Source: Archangium gephyra (GTDB lineage: Bacteria > Myxococcota > Myxococcia > Myxococcales > Myxococcaceae). From it: DNA of 64,000 bases. Shown piece by piece: positions 16,945 to 24,287 of this stretch. The notes beneath the pieces were generated by a model. It searched no databases and was not told where the DNA came from. It saw only the letters and a program-made list of their open reading frames with translations. Location: NCBI RefSeq assembly GCF_001027285.1, contig NZ_CP011509.1, forward strand, positions 3,666,501 to 3,730,500. The letters are read 5' to 3'. The stretch's first letter is position 1. Each line of letters opens with the position of its first letter. The position numbers were made by a program, and so were the translations under genes.

Positions 16945-17607
16945 CTAGCGCGCGCTGCCCGCCGGGGCCCCGAGGCGCTGCTCATAGGCCTCCAGCGTCC
17001 GCTGCCAGGCGGGCCGTGCCTCACAGCGCTCGCGGTAGGCGGAGACCCGGGGGAAGCCGTCGAGCACGCCCGCGTTGCGCACCTCGCGCAGCACCGTGGT
17101 CATCAGGATGTCCGCCACGGTGAACGCCTCGCCGGTGAGATACGGACGCTCCCGAAGCCAGTCCTCGAGCGCTGTCAGCGCGTGCCCGGCCCACTGCACC
17201 AGCTCGGGACGCCGCTGCGCGCCGGTGGGGTCGGCGGCGCCGAACAGATCGATCATCGCGATCTGGAACAGCGGAGGCTCCAGGGTGTTGAGCGCGGCGA
17301 AGCACCAGCGTGTCACCTGGGCGCGGCCCTGGAGATCCGCGGGCATCAATCCGCCCGTCTTCTCCGCCAGGTACAGCAGGATCGCGCCCGTCTCGGTGAG
17401 CACGAAGCCGTCGTCCTCGAGCACCGGCACCTGCGAGAAGGGGTTCAGCCGCCGGTACTCCTCGCTCCTGGTTTCCCCCGCGGGATGATCCACGCCGTGC
17501 ACCCGGTAGGGCACGCCCAGCTCCTCGAGCGTCCACAGGACGCGCAAATCGCGCGTGAGACCCACTACCTTCGAGTTGACGCGGCCAAAGCCGTAGAGCG
17601 TGAGCAT
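16945..17607 (-). CDS. Glutathione S-transferase family protein
   Basis: 220 residues. The thioredoxin-like N-terminus contains LWTLEELGVPYRVHGVD, NPFSQVPVLEDDGFVLTETGAILLYLAE, which is the typical GST substrate-binding stretch (VPVL, ETGAI). A helical C-terminal domain ends with YLTGEAFTVADILMTTVL, the conserved N-capping box region. It likely conjugates glutathione or a related thiol to small molecules. The ATG at 17607 starts the first beta strand (LTLYGFGRV). Upstream is only an IS remnant, so its promoter lies in 17608-17650. Confidence 0.9.
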   Translation of the reverse strand: MLTLYGFGRVNSKVVGLTRDLRVLWTLEELGVPYRVHGVDHPAGETRSEEYRRLNPFSQVPVLEDDGFVLTETGAILLYLAEKTGGLMPADLQGRAQVTRWCFAALNTLEPPLFQIAMIDLFGAADPTGAQRRPELVQWAGHALTALEDWLRERPYLTGEAFTVADILMTTVLREVRNAGVLDGFPRVSAYRERCEARPAWQRTLEAYEQRLGAPAGSAR

Positions 17608-17639
17608 TCCAGCATTGTTGATGCCGTGCCCGCCCGCCG

Positions 17640-17720
17640 TCGAGGAGTTTGGCCGCCTACCGCAAGCGCTGCCGTGTCGAGTGCCTCTTCCACCGCCTGA
17701 AGCAGAACCGGCGGAGGCGC
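17640..17720 (+). mobile_element. Remnant of an IS5-type transposase
   Basis: One reading frame gives AYRKRCRVECLFHRLKQNRR, the highly recognisable C-terminal Y..R..VE..F..LK..RR signature of IS5-family DDE transposases, where the E is the third catalytic residue. Sequence on both sides is degenerate, no start, stop or terminal repeats could be found, and the upstream catalytic aspartates are absent. It marks past insertion activity next to the first immunity/toxin copy. Confidence 0.7.
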
Positions 17721-17789
17721 GTCAGCCGCGCGGCGGCCCCAGCATCCGCTTCACCAGCTGCTCTTTGACGTGTCTTGAGGAAGTGGTTT

Positions 17790-17807
17790 CCTGGAGGTGA
17801 CTCCAGG
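17790..17807 (-). terminator. Hairpin downstream of the first immunity gene
   Basis: Perfect 7-bp stem CCTGGAG/CTCCAGG with a GTGA loop, about 74 bases past the stop of the minus-strand immunity gene. No T-run follows, so termination is inferred. Confidence 0.45.
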
Positions 17808-17880
17808 CGTCAACTACCCTGACACAGGGGGTGGTGGAGGGTTCAGCGCATCATGAAGACCCTCCCCGTGGAGCCGTGAA

Positions 17881-18789
17881 TCAATCGAGGAACCGTCGCT
17901 CCCAGCGGCGCGTGTCTTCCATGCTCTGTACGACATGGAGCTTCGGCTCATGGTAGAGCCAGGGTTCCAGCACGCGCGCCAGTTCCCGGTAGGCGGGCAG
18001 GACATTTCCCTGCTCGGTGTCGCCCGCCTCGGGCCAGGAACCCAGGGAGACAACGGCCCGGTCCCCTTCCATCTCCTGGACGGTGGTTTCCGGATGTTGC
18101 AAGTGTGCGCGCAGTCCGGACACGCCACCCAACTCTTCCAGCACGGGCTGTCCGAGGAAGGTCAGCCAGGAGGGGCCGCGCACCTGGGTTCCGATGTGTA
18201 ACGAGACCCGATCGATGTCGGGAACATCCATGCCCGGGTAGCGGAAACGGAGCTTGGGCGTGTCTCCCGACATATGTGCCGGGTTTGAATCGTAGTTGAA
18301 GGAAAGACCGGCATTGCCGGTGCAGAAGGGCAGAGGGGAGGCCAGTTCCATGGCGAGCTCGCGTACCCGTTCCGGACCATGTTCCTCGAGGTACTCGGTA
18401 GGTAGCCAGAACGAGAGCGCGGAGACCGCACCTGGCTCCCTCTTGAGGAAAGAAGGGTCCAATTCCCTGCCATGATAGAAGAACCGATAGCGTTGCTCGT
18501 TACTCGATGCATTGGTCAGGGCAACATAGGCGGATTGGGGGTCCTCCAACTCCTGGCGGATGACCGTCCAGCCAGCCTCGTCGAGCAATTGCCAGTTGCC
18601 TTCTTCGTCGGCGTACAACCCTAGCGCGGCCGGACCCACCGCACGCAGGCAGGTCTCAAGTGAGCGGGTCATCTCTCGTGAAATGTCTTTATGGGAGCGG
18701 CGGAGATAGAAGGTCAGGTTGAGCCCCTCTCTGACCAGGAGGTATCCATTCTTGGAATGAATGCGGATTCTCGGGTAGTGCGTACTCAT
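17881..18789 (-). CDS. DUF3396-type immunity protein, copy 1
   Basis: 302 residues, no signal peptide, so cytoplasmic. It resembles, from memory, the DUF3396 'type VI immunity' family (conserved FWLPTEYLEEHGPERVRELA and PLPFCTGNAGLSFNY). The ATG overlaps the stop of the truncated toxin gene (ATGA), the same coupling as in copy 2. The last 107 residues differ from copy 2 at only about six positions, while the first two thirds are much more diverged. Its cognate toxin upstream has lost its N-terminus, so this is now an orphan immunity gene, which may still protect against toxin from relatives. Confidence 0.75.
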   Translation of the reverse strand: MSTHYPRIRIHSKNGYLLVREGLNLTFYLRRSHKDISREMTRSLETCLRAVGPAALGLYADEEGNWQLLDEAGWTVIRQELEDPQSAYVALTNASSNEQRYRFFYHGRELDPSFLKREPGAVSALSFWLPTEYLEEHGPERVRELAMELASPLPFCTGNAGLSFNYDSNPAHMSGDTPKLRFRYPGMDVPDIDRVSLHIGTQVRGPSWLTFLGQPVLEELGGVSGLRAHLQHPETTVQEMEGDRAVVSLGSWPEAGDTEQGNVLPAYRELARVLEPWLYHEPKLHVVQSMEDTRRWERRFLD

Positions 18790-18992
18790 TCGAGCACTCC
18801 GATCCAGGGAATGATGCGCGCAACCAATGGCGCGATGTACCGCTCGTAAGCGGATTTCTGGGTGTGCTTCGCAAGTGGATGCCCCTTGGGATACCGCCCC
18901 CAGTCCGGCGGCTCGCCGTTTTCTCCACAGGGGAATTTGAAGTCGTAAGCGGCCTGTGCGTTGAGCGGATCTCCCTCATGAATGTAGTTCAA
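18786..18992 (-). pseudogene. 5'-truncated nuclease toxin (C-terminal remnant)
   Basis: 68 codons, from TTG, matching the last about 66 residues of the intact toxin at 23381-24187: IHEGDPLNAQAAYDFKFPC, GHPLAKHTQ and LVARIIPWIGVLE against IHEGDPLQALAVYDFKFPC, GHPFAGFSQ and LVARILPRLGVV. The lipoprotein signal, linker and the PD of the nuclease motif are gone. The bases just upstream (18999-19033) match the region upstream of the intact toxin (24211-24245), so an internal deletion joined the leader directly to the C-terminal part. Certainly not a working toxin. Confidence 0.85.
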
Positions 18993-19036
18993 CTCACGGG
19001 CTCTATCGTGAGCCAGATGTAGAAGTCCACACTTGC

Positions 19037-19200
19037 TACAACCCGCCCTCTCGCTTCCTGCGGGCGGTGCCGCAGCCGCTCTTCGGCTTCGTGGAGCAGG
19101 AGTTGGAAACGCCAGCTCCGACGTCCTCTACTCCCACGCGTCGGACATGGATGGCGTGAGGGGGGACGTGCGCGGGACGCGGGCGCGCGGTACGTGGGCT
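19037..19200 (+). pseudogene. Frameshifted fragment of the 3' end of uvrD
   Basis: Aligns with 16041-16275 of the intact helicase gene in the same orientation. It reads YNPPSRFLRAVPQPLFGF and EQELETPAP in one frame, then SDMDGVRGDVRGTRAR in another, against YNPPSRFLREVPQSLFGI, EQEMETPAP and SDMEGVSGDVRGMRVR. About 64 bases of the linker are deleted, which breaks the frame. It ends inside the C-terminal domain. This places the toxin/immunity remnant between intact uvrD and a direct partial copy of it. Confidence 0.85.
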
Positions 19201-19777
19201 ACGGAGTCCTCGACGACGTGCCGGGACGCCACACGAGCCCGATGGCCAGGAGCGGCGTGTCGCCATCGACGAGATCCGAGATGACCTGGTGGAGCGGAAC
19301 GTTGAGCTGGACATTGAGTCCGAGCTGCTCGGAGAAGAAGTAGCGATAGCCGAGCGCCGCCTGGGCGGCGAAGCGAGCACTCCAGCTGGACGCCGTGGCG
19401 ATGTCCTGGCCCTGCCTGTAGGTGCGCTCACCGCCGACGAATCCGGCCCGCACGCCGAGTTGGACGCCCGAGTAGAGCTGCCAGCGGCGGCCGCCGGGAA
19501 ACGCGTAGCCCACGAGCCCCTGCGTGTCGAAGCGCACCGTGGTCCAGTCGCCCGCCAGGGTGGCCCAGCGGGTGATGGCGTGCTCGCGAGCCCCCACGTA
19601 GAGGCCATTCTCCCAGCGGTGGGTCGCCTGCACGGACAACCCGGGTCCCCAGACGGGCGTGGGGAGGGGCCCGAGGTCGTTGTAGAGGTCGAGCTGGAAG
19701 TCGAGCAGCGTGCTGCCGGCACGAGCGGGCGTGCCGAGGAGGAGGAGCCCCAGGAGGAGCATACCGCGCGGAATCAT
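19199..19777 (-). CDS. Exported outer-membrane beta-barrel-like protein
   Basis: 192 residues with a signal peptide (MLLLGLLLLGTPARAGS). The mature part alternates hydrophobic and polar residues with many aromatics (THRWENGLYVGARE, RWQLYSGVQLGVRAGFVGG, AALGYRYFFSEQLGLNVQLNVPL, LLAIGLVWRP), typical of a small outer-membrane barrel. AGGAGGA stands before the ATG. Its ATG overlaps the stop of the esterase gene, so the two are co-translated. The stop runs into the uvrD remnant, so the original 3' end may have been altered. Ligand unknown. Confidence 0.75.
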   Translation of the reverse strand: MIPRGMLLLGLLLLGTPARAGSTLLDFQLDLYNDLGPLPTPVWGPGLSVQATHRWENGLYVGAREHAITRWATLAGDWTTVRFDTQGLVGYAFPGGRRWQLYSGVQLGVRAGFVGGERTYRQGQDIATASSWSARFAAQAALGYRYFFSEQLGLNVQLNVPLHQVISDLVDGDTPLLAIGLVWRPGTSSRTP

Positions 19778-20589
19778 CGTGAATCCTCCTGGCCGAGGAA
19801 GAAGACCAGCGCATCGGTCATCGAGACATAGGCGCTGCTGACGTGGGACAGGCCACCGTAGCGCTTCGTCCCCCAACGCAGCCCCCGGTAGTGGCGGGAG
19901 GCGAGCCTCTGCTCGAAGAGGTTGTACGGCGCGAGAATGTCGATGTGCTCCCAGGCGCCCACCGAGCTCCACACGTTCACGGGCAGCTCGTCATGCGCGC
20001 TCGCGTACTCCTCCTCCCAACCGAGGGGCAGCCCGTCGTCGTACCAGAGCGAGGGAGAGAGCAGCCCCAGGTTGCCGAACAGGCCGGGCCGGCGGAACAG
20101 CAGGTACGACGTCGCGAGCCCTCCCAACGAATGGCCGAGAAGGGTGCGTTGCGACGGCGAGCGGGTGATGGGCAGCCGCGCCTCGAGCGAGGGCAGGAGC
20201 TCGTCCTGGATGAAGCCGGCGTAACGCTCGAGCCCGCCTCCCGCGGGAAACTCGCGGATGGCTGTCGGAGTGAAGTCGGTCCCCCGCAGGTTCTCCTGGG
20301 CATAGTCGATGCCGACGAGCACGGCCGCGTGGACCTCGCCCGCGCGCAGCTTCTCGTCGAAGTCACTCGCGACCGAGTGGAAGTAGGCGCCGCCATCGAG
20401 GACGAGCACGAGCGGCAGCGCCTCGCCAGCACCCGGTGGCACGTAGATGTCGAGCGAGTAGTCGCGTCCGAGAAGCGTCGAGTGAAAGACCTCGTGCGCC
20501 GTCTTGGGTCCACCGCAGCTGGCGAGGGCGAGCAGCGCGAGCAGGCCGAACGTCCGGCCACCACTCCACTGGAGGAAGGAACGAATCAT
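19774..20589 (-). CDS. Lipoprotein alpha/beta-hydrolase esterase (IroE/EstD-like)
   Basis: 271 residues with a lipobox LASC (C25). The hydrolase core has VLVLDGGAYFHSVASDF, the nucleophile elbow LLGHSLGGLATSYLL, LLSPSLWYDD and a late GGLSHVSSAYV that would supply the catalytic histidine. This matches the putative esterase family (COG2819) that includes enterobactin esterases and S-formylglutathione hydrolase-like enzymes. It is exported and membrane-anchored, so it likely acts on an extracellular or periplasmic ester. Co-translated with the barrel protein. A siderophore or antibiotic ester substrate is possible but unproven. Confidence 0.85.
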   Translation of the reverse strand: MIRSFLQWSGGRTFGLLALLALASCGGPKTAHEVFHSTLLGRDYSLDIYVPPGAGEALPLVLVLDGGAYFHSVASDFDEKLRAGEVHAAVLVGIDYAQENLRGTDFTPTAIREFPAGGGLERYAGFIQDELLPSLEARLPITRSPSQRTLLGHSLGGLATSYLLFRRPGLFGNLGLLSPSLWYDDGLPLGWEEEYASAHDELPVNVWSSVGAWEHIDILAPYNLFEQRLASRHYRGLRWGTKRYGGLSHVSSAYVSMTDALVFFLGQEDSR

Positions 20590-20695
20590 GGGAGCTCCGA
20601 ACGCCGGCCCTTTGTCCTCGGGCCCGCGTGGGCGGAATCTAGCCCAGAAGGCCTCGTGGTTCCGCGGGGTGCATCCTCCTTGCTGGCGGGAGACT

Positions 20696-20729
20696 CGACG
20701 TCCGTTGTGGACATCTACGACGGACGTCG
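20696..20729 (-). terminator. Long hairpin after the amine oxidase gene
   Basis: Inverted repeat CGACGTCCGTTGT / ACGACGGACGTCG, 13 pairs with one G-T, loop of eight. It begins 12 bases after the amine-oxidase stop at 20741 and precedes the esterase start at 20589. No T-run. It could end transcription of the oxidase or reduce read-through into the esterase operon. Confidence 0.55.
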
Positions 20730-20740
20730 TTGGTGAGAGG

Positions 20741-22306
20741 TTACTCCGCCTGGGCAGAGGGGCAGATCGTCGACTTCCACGGAGTGACGCCTGCCTGGGC
20801 TGGCACTCGCTGCCCGGCCTGTCGCTCGAGGATCTGCCGCGCCATCCGGCAGGCGGCGATGACAGCGCCTTCCGAGTGGCTGTCCTCGGTCGTATCGCCG
20901 CCGATGTAGAGCCGGCCCTGGGGCTGGCGCAGTTCCTGGGCGAGCGCATCGAAGCGGGATCGCTCGAGCTCCAGGGGCCAATAGGCCACCGCTTGGGGGT
21001 AGACGAAGATCTCCGAGGACTGGACGTGCTCGCCAATGCCCGGGAAGAGGTTCTCGAGTCCCTCCAATGCCTTGTCGCGCACCTCATCGTGTGACGCGTT
21101 CAGCAGGGAGCGCGCGAACCTGGCATGCAGCAGCAGCGTGAGGGTCCGATTCCCCTCCTCGGTATCGTCCTGGAGCTCGCTCACGTCGTAGATGCTGCCC
21201 GCGATGCTGTCGGAGAGCAGCGTCAGGACGTTGGTTCCCTGGAGCTCCCAGAGGCCGGCGGCCTTGGGGGAGACGCGCAGATGGATCTTGATGTAGCTGC
21301 CCATCCGCGTCGTGGCGATGGCCCGCTTCTTCTCCGGGCTGAGTGCTGGCGAGAACTGGAGCCTCCCGAGGTGGTTGACCGGAATCGTGACCACGGCGAG
21401 TTGTCCCGAGATGTCGCGGTAGCAGCGGTCGTTCTCGAGCACCCGGAGCTTCACGCCCGAGTCCGTCTGCACGATCGCGGTGACACGCGCCTGGGTCAGG
21501 AGTTGCTCCGGCCGGAGCCGGGCCGCGAGGGCCTCGATGAAGCGTGTGTTGCCCCCGCTCACGTGATGGTTCCTCTCGCCAAAGCCCTGCGGCGACTTCA
21601 GGAAGAGACGCATTTCGTCGATGCCGTCGAGCGCGGAGATCTGGTCCCATTCGATCGCCATCTCTGGCTCCACGGTGACGCGGATCCACTCGCTGACCTT
21701 GCGCGGAAGCTGATCGCGGGCCACGAACTCCGCGAAGCTGAGGCGCATGAGCCCGGCGAGCTCCGGCGGCAGTGGCTTGCCGGCGTAGTGGCTGGCGTGC
21801 AGCTGCTCATAGAGGCGCCAGGCCTTCTCGTTCCACTGGAGGAACGCCGTTCGCTCCGTCTCGTCGAAGAGTCCCTCCAGGTATTTGTCGATGCCCCCAT
21901 CCTCTGGGTACGGATGGATCCGTCCATCGATTCGCACGGAGGAGTGGGGGACATCCGTGTTCAGCTCGAGCTCGAGCTCCTTCAGGAGCTTCACGGCGGG
22001 ACTGCGCTCGAAGTACTCCTCCATGTGCGCCTCGGCCGTGGCGCCATCCGGGAAGTGGATCGTCTGGACGCGGCCGCCGATGCGAGGAGCCGCTTCGACG
22101 AGCAGCGCGTCGATGCCGGCCTTCTTCAACTCATACGCCAGGGTCAGTCCGGTCAGGCCGGCGCCGACGATGACGACGGGGGCCTCCCGGCCCTGGTACG
22201 CCGGGTGCGTCGCGGCGCAGGGATGGGTTCGCTGGCTCCATCCGGCACACGCCTGCAGGGCCAGGGCCATCGTCATCAGCCATGAGAATCTGAGCCAGCT
22301 CTTCAT
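20741..22306 (-). CDS. Lipoprotein FAD-dependent amine oxidase
   Basis: 521 residues. The N-terminus has a lipobox LQAC (C20), then the dinucleotide motif VVIVGAGLTGLTLAYELKKAG and the GG doublet APRIGGRVQTI of flavin monoamine oxidases. The C-terminal FAD-contact segment RLYIGGDTTEDSHSEGAVIAACRMA is intact. It oxidises a primary or secondary amine (or related substrate) with hydrogen peroxide production, and being exported it probably acts on external amines. GGGGGAAA supports the ATG at 22306. An exported, lipid-anchored version is unusual, because most relatives are cytoplasmic or Tat-exported; FAD loading across the membrane is a puzzle. Confidence 0.87.
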   Translation of the reverse strand: MKSWLRFSWLMTMALALQACAGWSQRTHPCAATHPAYQGREAPVVIVGAGLTGLTLAYELKKAGIDALLVEAAPRIGGRVQTIHFPDGATAEAHMEEYFERSPAVKLLKELELELNTDVPHSSVRIDGRIHPYPEDGGIDKYLEGLFDETERTAFLQWNEKAWRLYEQLHASHYAGKPLPPELAGLMRLSFAEFVARDQLPRKVSEWIRVTVEPEMAIEWDQISALDGIDEMRLFLKSPQGFGERNHHVSGGNTRFIEALAARLRPEQLLTQARVTAIVQTDSGVKLRVLENDRCYRDISGQLAVVTIPVNHLGRLQFSPALSPEKKRAIATTRMGSYIKIHLRVSPKAAGLWELQGTNVLTLLSDSIAGSIYDVSELQDDTEEGNRTLTLLLHARFARSLLNASHDEVRDKALEGLENLFPGIGEHVQSSEIFVYPQAVAYWPLELERSRFDALAQELRQPQGRLYIGGDTTEDSHSEGAVIAACRMARQILERQAGQRVPAQAGVTPWKSTICPSAQAE

Positions 22307-22479
22307 GTGTTTCCCCCCATGCGCACGTCCGGGCGCGGGAGCGAGCATAGGCGCGTGCTGGCGCGGAGCGGGTGCTTGCTCCGGGTCTTTCCGTTAGTGG
22401 ACGACAACTCCCCGCGCGGTCCCTGGGTTCGGTAGCGGGTGAGCCGTGTCGTATCCCAGCCTCCCCGTGGAGTCGTGAA

Positions 22480-23388
22480 TCAATCGAGGAACCGTCGCTC
22501 CCAGCGGCGCGTATCTTCCATGTTCTGTACGACGTGGAGCTTTGGCTCATGGTAGAGCCAGGGTTCCAGCACGCGCGCCAGTTCCCGGTAGGCGGGCAGG
22601 ACATTTCCCTGCTCGGTGTCGCCCGCCTCGGGCCAGGGCCCCAGGGAGACAATGGCCCGGTCTCCTTCCATCTCCTGGACGGTGGTTCCCGGATGCTGCA
22701 ACCGGGCGCGCAGCCCGGATACGCCGCCCAACTCTCCCAGCACGGGCTGCCCGAGGAAGGTCAGCCACGAGGGGCCTCGTACCTGGGTTCCGATGTGTAA
22801 CGAGACCCAACTCATGTCGGTAACATCCATGCCCGGGAAGCGGAAGCGCAGCCTGGGAGTGTCTCCCTGCATCTGTTCCAGCCTGGTAGCGCTGTTGAAG
22901 GAGAGCCCGGCGTAGCCAGTGCAGAAGGGGAGGGGCGAGGCGAGGTCCATCGCGAGCTCGCGTACCCGCTCAGGACCATGCTCCTCGAGGAATTCGGTAG
23001 GTAGCCAGAAGGAGACAGCGGAGACCGTGCCCGGTTTGCTCTTGAGAGACGGACTCTCCAGGAACCTGCCGCGATAGCTGAACCGATAGCTCTGCTGGTC
23101 GTTCCCCGCCCCCGAAAGGTCAACCATGGCCATGCGAGGGTGTTGCAGGGTGCCATGGATGAGTGCCCAGCCAGCATCATCAAGAGATTGGTGGTCACCT
23201 TCCTCGTCCGCGTACAACGTGAGCGCGGAGGGTCCCACCGCACGCAGGTACGTCTCGAGCGAACGATGAACACCTTGCGAGAGCTCCGCGTGGGAATGGC
23301 GCATGAAGAACGTCACGGCCAGGCCATCCCTGATCAGCAGGTACCCGCTCTCGGTGTGAATCCGTATCCGAGGGTAATTCTCAGCCAC
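22480..23388 (-). CDS. DUF3396-type immunity protein, copy 2
   Basis: 302 residues, the same length as copy 1 at 17881-18789, and its nucleotide similarity continues about 14 bases past the stop. The GTG start overlaps the toxin stop (CGTGGCTGA), giving strict translational coupling; an in-frame longer reading into the toxin gene was rejected for this reason. No signal peptide is seen. The N-terminal two thirds differ strongly from copy 1, the final third hardly at all. It is expected to bind and inhibit the nuclease domain of the toxin encoded just upstream. Confidence 0.78.
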   Translation of the reverse strand: MAENYPRIRIHTESGYLLIRDGLAVTFFMRHSHAELSQGVHRSLETYLRAVGPSALTLYADEEGDHQSLDDAGWALIHGTLQHPRMAMVDLSGAGNDQQSYRFSYRGRFLESPSLKSKPGTVSAVSFWLPTEFLEEHGPERVRELAMDLASPLPFCTGYAGLSFNSATRLEQMQGDTPRLRFRFPGMDVTDMSWVSLHIGTQVRGPSWLTFLGQPVLGELGGVSGLRARLQHPGTTVQEMEGDRAIVSLGPWPEAGDTEQGNVLPAYRELARVLEPWLYHEPKLHVVQNMEDTRRWERRFLD

Positions 23389-24187
23389 GAACGACTCCAA
23401 GCCGGGGAAGGATTCGAGCGACGAGAATGGCGATGAAATTCTGGTACATCTCCCCCTGGCTGAATCCCGCGAACGGATGTCCATCGGGGTATGGGGGCCA
23501 CTCAGGTACCGAGTCGGAACTCACACAGGGAAACTTGAAGTCATAGACGGCGAGTGCCTGGAGCGGGTCGCCCTCGTGGATGACTACATCGGGCTTCAGC
23601 GTCCCTTTCAACTCTCCACCATTGCCGGATTCTTCGAGCGCTTGCTCTTCTTCGGCGCTGACCAGTTCCTTCTCCCCGGTCTCCATGTCAGGGCGGTAGC
23701 GCTGTTCCAGGCTGAATCCTCCTGGTCGCAGCTTGTCCAGTGCTGCTTCGGCGCAGTTCCGGGCGACTTCATGCATTTCGATACCGAGCCGCATGGCCCA
23801 CGTGACTCGCCTGCTCTTGACCTTCGTTTCTTGCTTGCATTCGCCGGCGTCCGGGGCTGGGCCCTTGAATTGTTTTGGATACCGGAGAAGCACTTCGGAG
23901 CGTGCCAGGTCGGCGCACTTCTTCAACTCCTCCTCGATGGATTTCCTGGTCGTCTCGTCGATCACCACCTTCAGCACAGCCGTGGTGGAGGCCATCTCCT
24001 TGCCGTAAAGCGCGACGCAGGCGGAGAGGCTGTTGCGACAGGTGGCCGAAGGGGAGTCGATGCCCACGGGCGCGTTGCTGTAGCCGTAGTAGCCCCGTGT
24101 GCCTCTGGACGCGGTGGTGACGCACGCGCACTGCGCAACGAGCACGGCCAGGGCCAACACGTTCAGGCCAACGAGACGGGTGAACAC
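23381..24187 (-). CDS. Lipoprotein toxin with PD-(D/E)XK nuclease-like tail
   Basis: 268 residues from GTG with GAGGTGCC upstream. The signal ends in LVAQC (C20; C22 is also possible), so it is a lipoprotein. The middle is helical and lysine-rich. The C-terminus has LKPDVVIHEGD (PD at 199-200) and YDFKF (D216-F-K218), which fits the catalytic pattern of PD-(D/E)XK nucleases and VRR-NUC-like toxins. The directly overlapping immunity-type gene supports a toxin role. By analogy with SitA proteins of the same clade a lipidated toxin could be spread by outer membrane exchange, but its N-terminus does not match SitA5. Activity and delivery are inference. Confidence 0.68.
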   Translation of the reverse strand: MFTRLVGLNVLALAVLVAQCACVTTASRGTRGYYGYSNAPVGIDSPSATCRNSLSACVALYGKEMASTTAVLKVVIDETTRKSIEEELKKCADLARSEVLLRYPKQFKGPAPDAGECKQETKVKSRRVTWAMRLGIEMHEVARNCAEAALDKLRPGGFSLEQRYRPDMETGEKELVSAEEEQALEESGNGGELKGTLKPDVVIHEGDPLQALAVYDFKFPCVSSDSVPEWPPYPDGHPFAGFSQGEMYQNFIAILVARILPRLGVVRG

Positions 24188-24227
24188 GCGGCACCTCGCA
24201 GTTCAAAAACGCGGGCTCTATCGTGGC

Positions 24228-24251
24228 CCAGGTGTAGACGTCCACACCTGG
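24228..24251 (-). terminator. Hairpin between BamB-like gene and toxin gene
   Basis: Perfect 8-bp stem CCAGGTGT/ACACCTGG with an eight-base loop, 36 bases after the stop of the BamB-like gene and about 40 bases before the toxin start. An imperfect version exists at the homologous place beside the truncated toxin (about 19011-19034). Confidence 0.55.
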
Positions 24252-24287
24252 TGGGGGGGAAATGCCACCCTGGATGGACGTCAGCGC

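Noticed and set aside
23389-23484. N-terminal extension of immunity copy 2 into the toxin gene
   Set aside because: Copy 1 has the same length from its ATG and both show stop/start overlap; the extension is toxin coding sequence in another frame.
23769-24245. Alternative frame over the toxin start beginning MDVYTWATIEP
   Set aside because: It shares sequence with the truncated copy's leader but reads into low-complexity shadow sequence; the toxin frame has signal peptide and lipobox.
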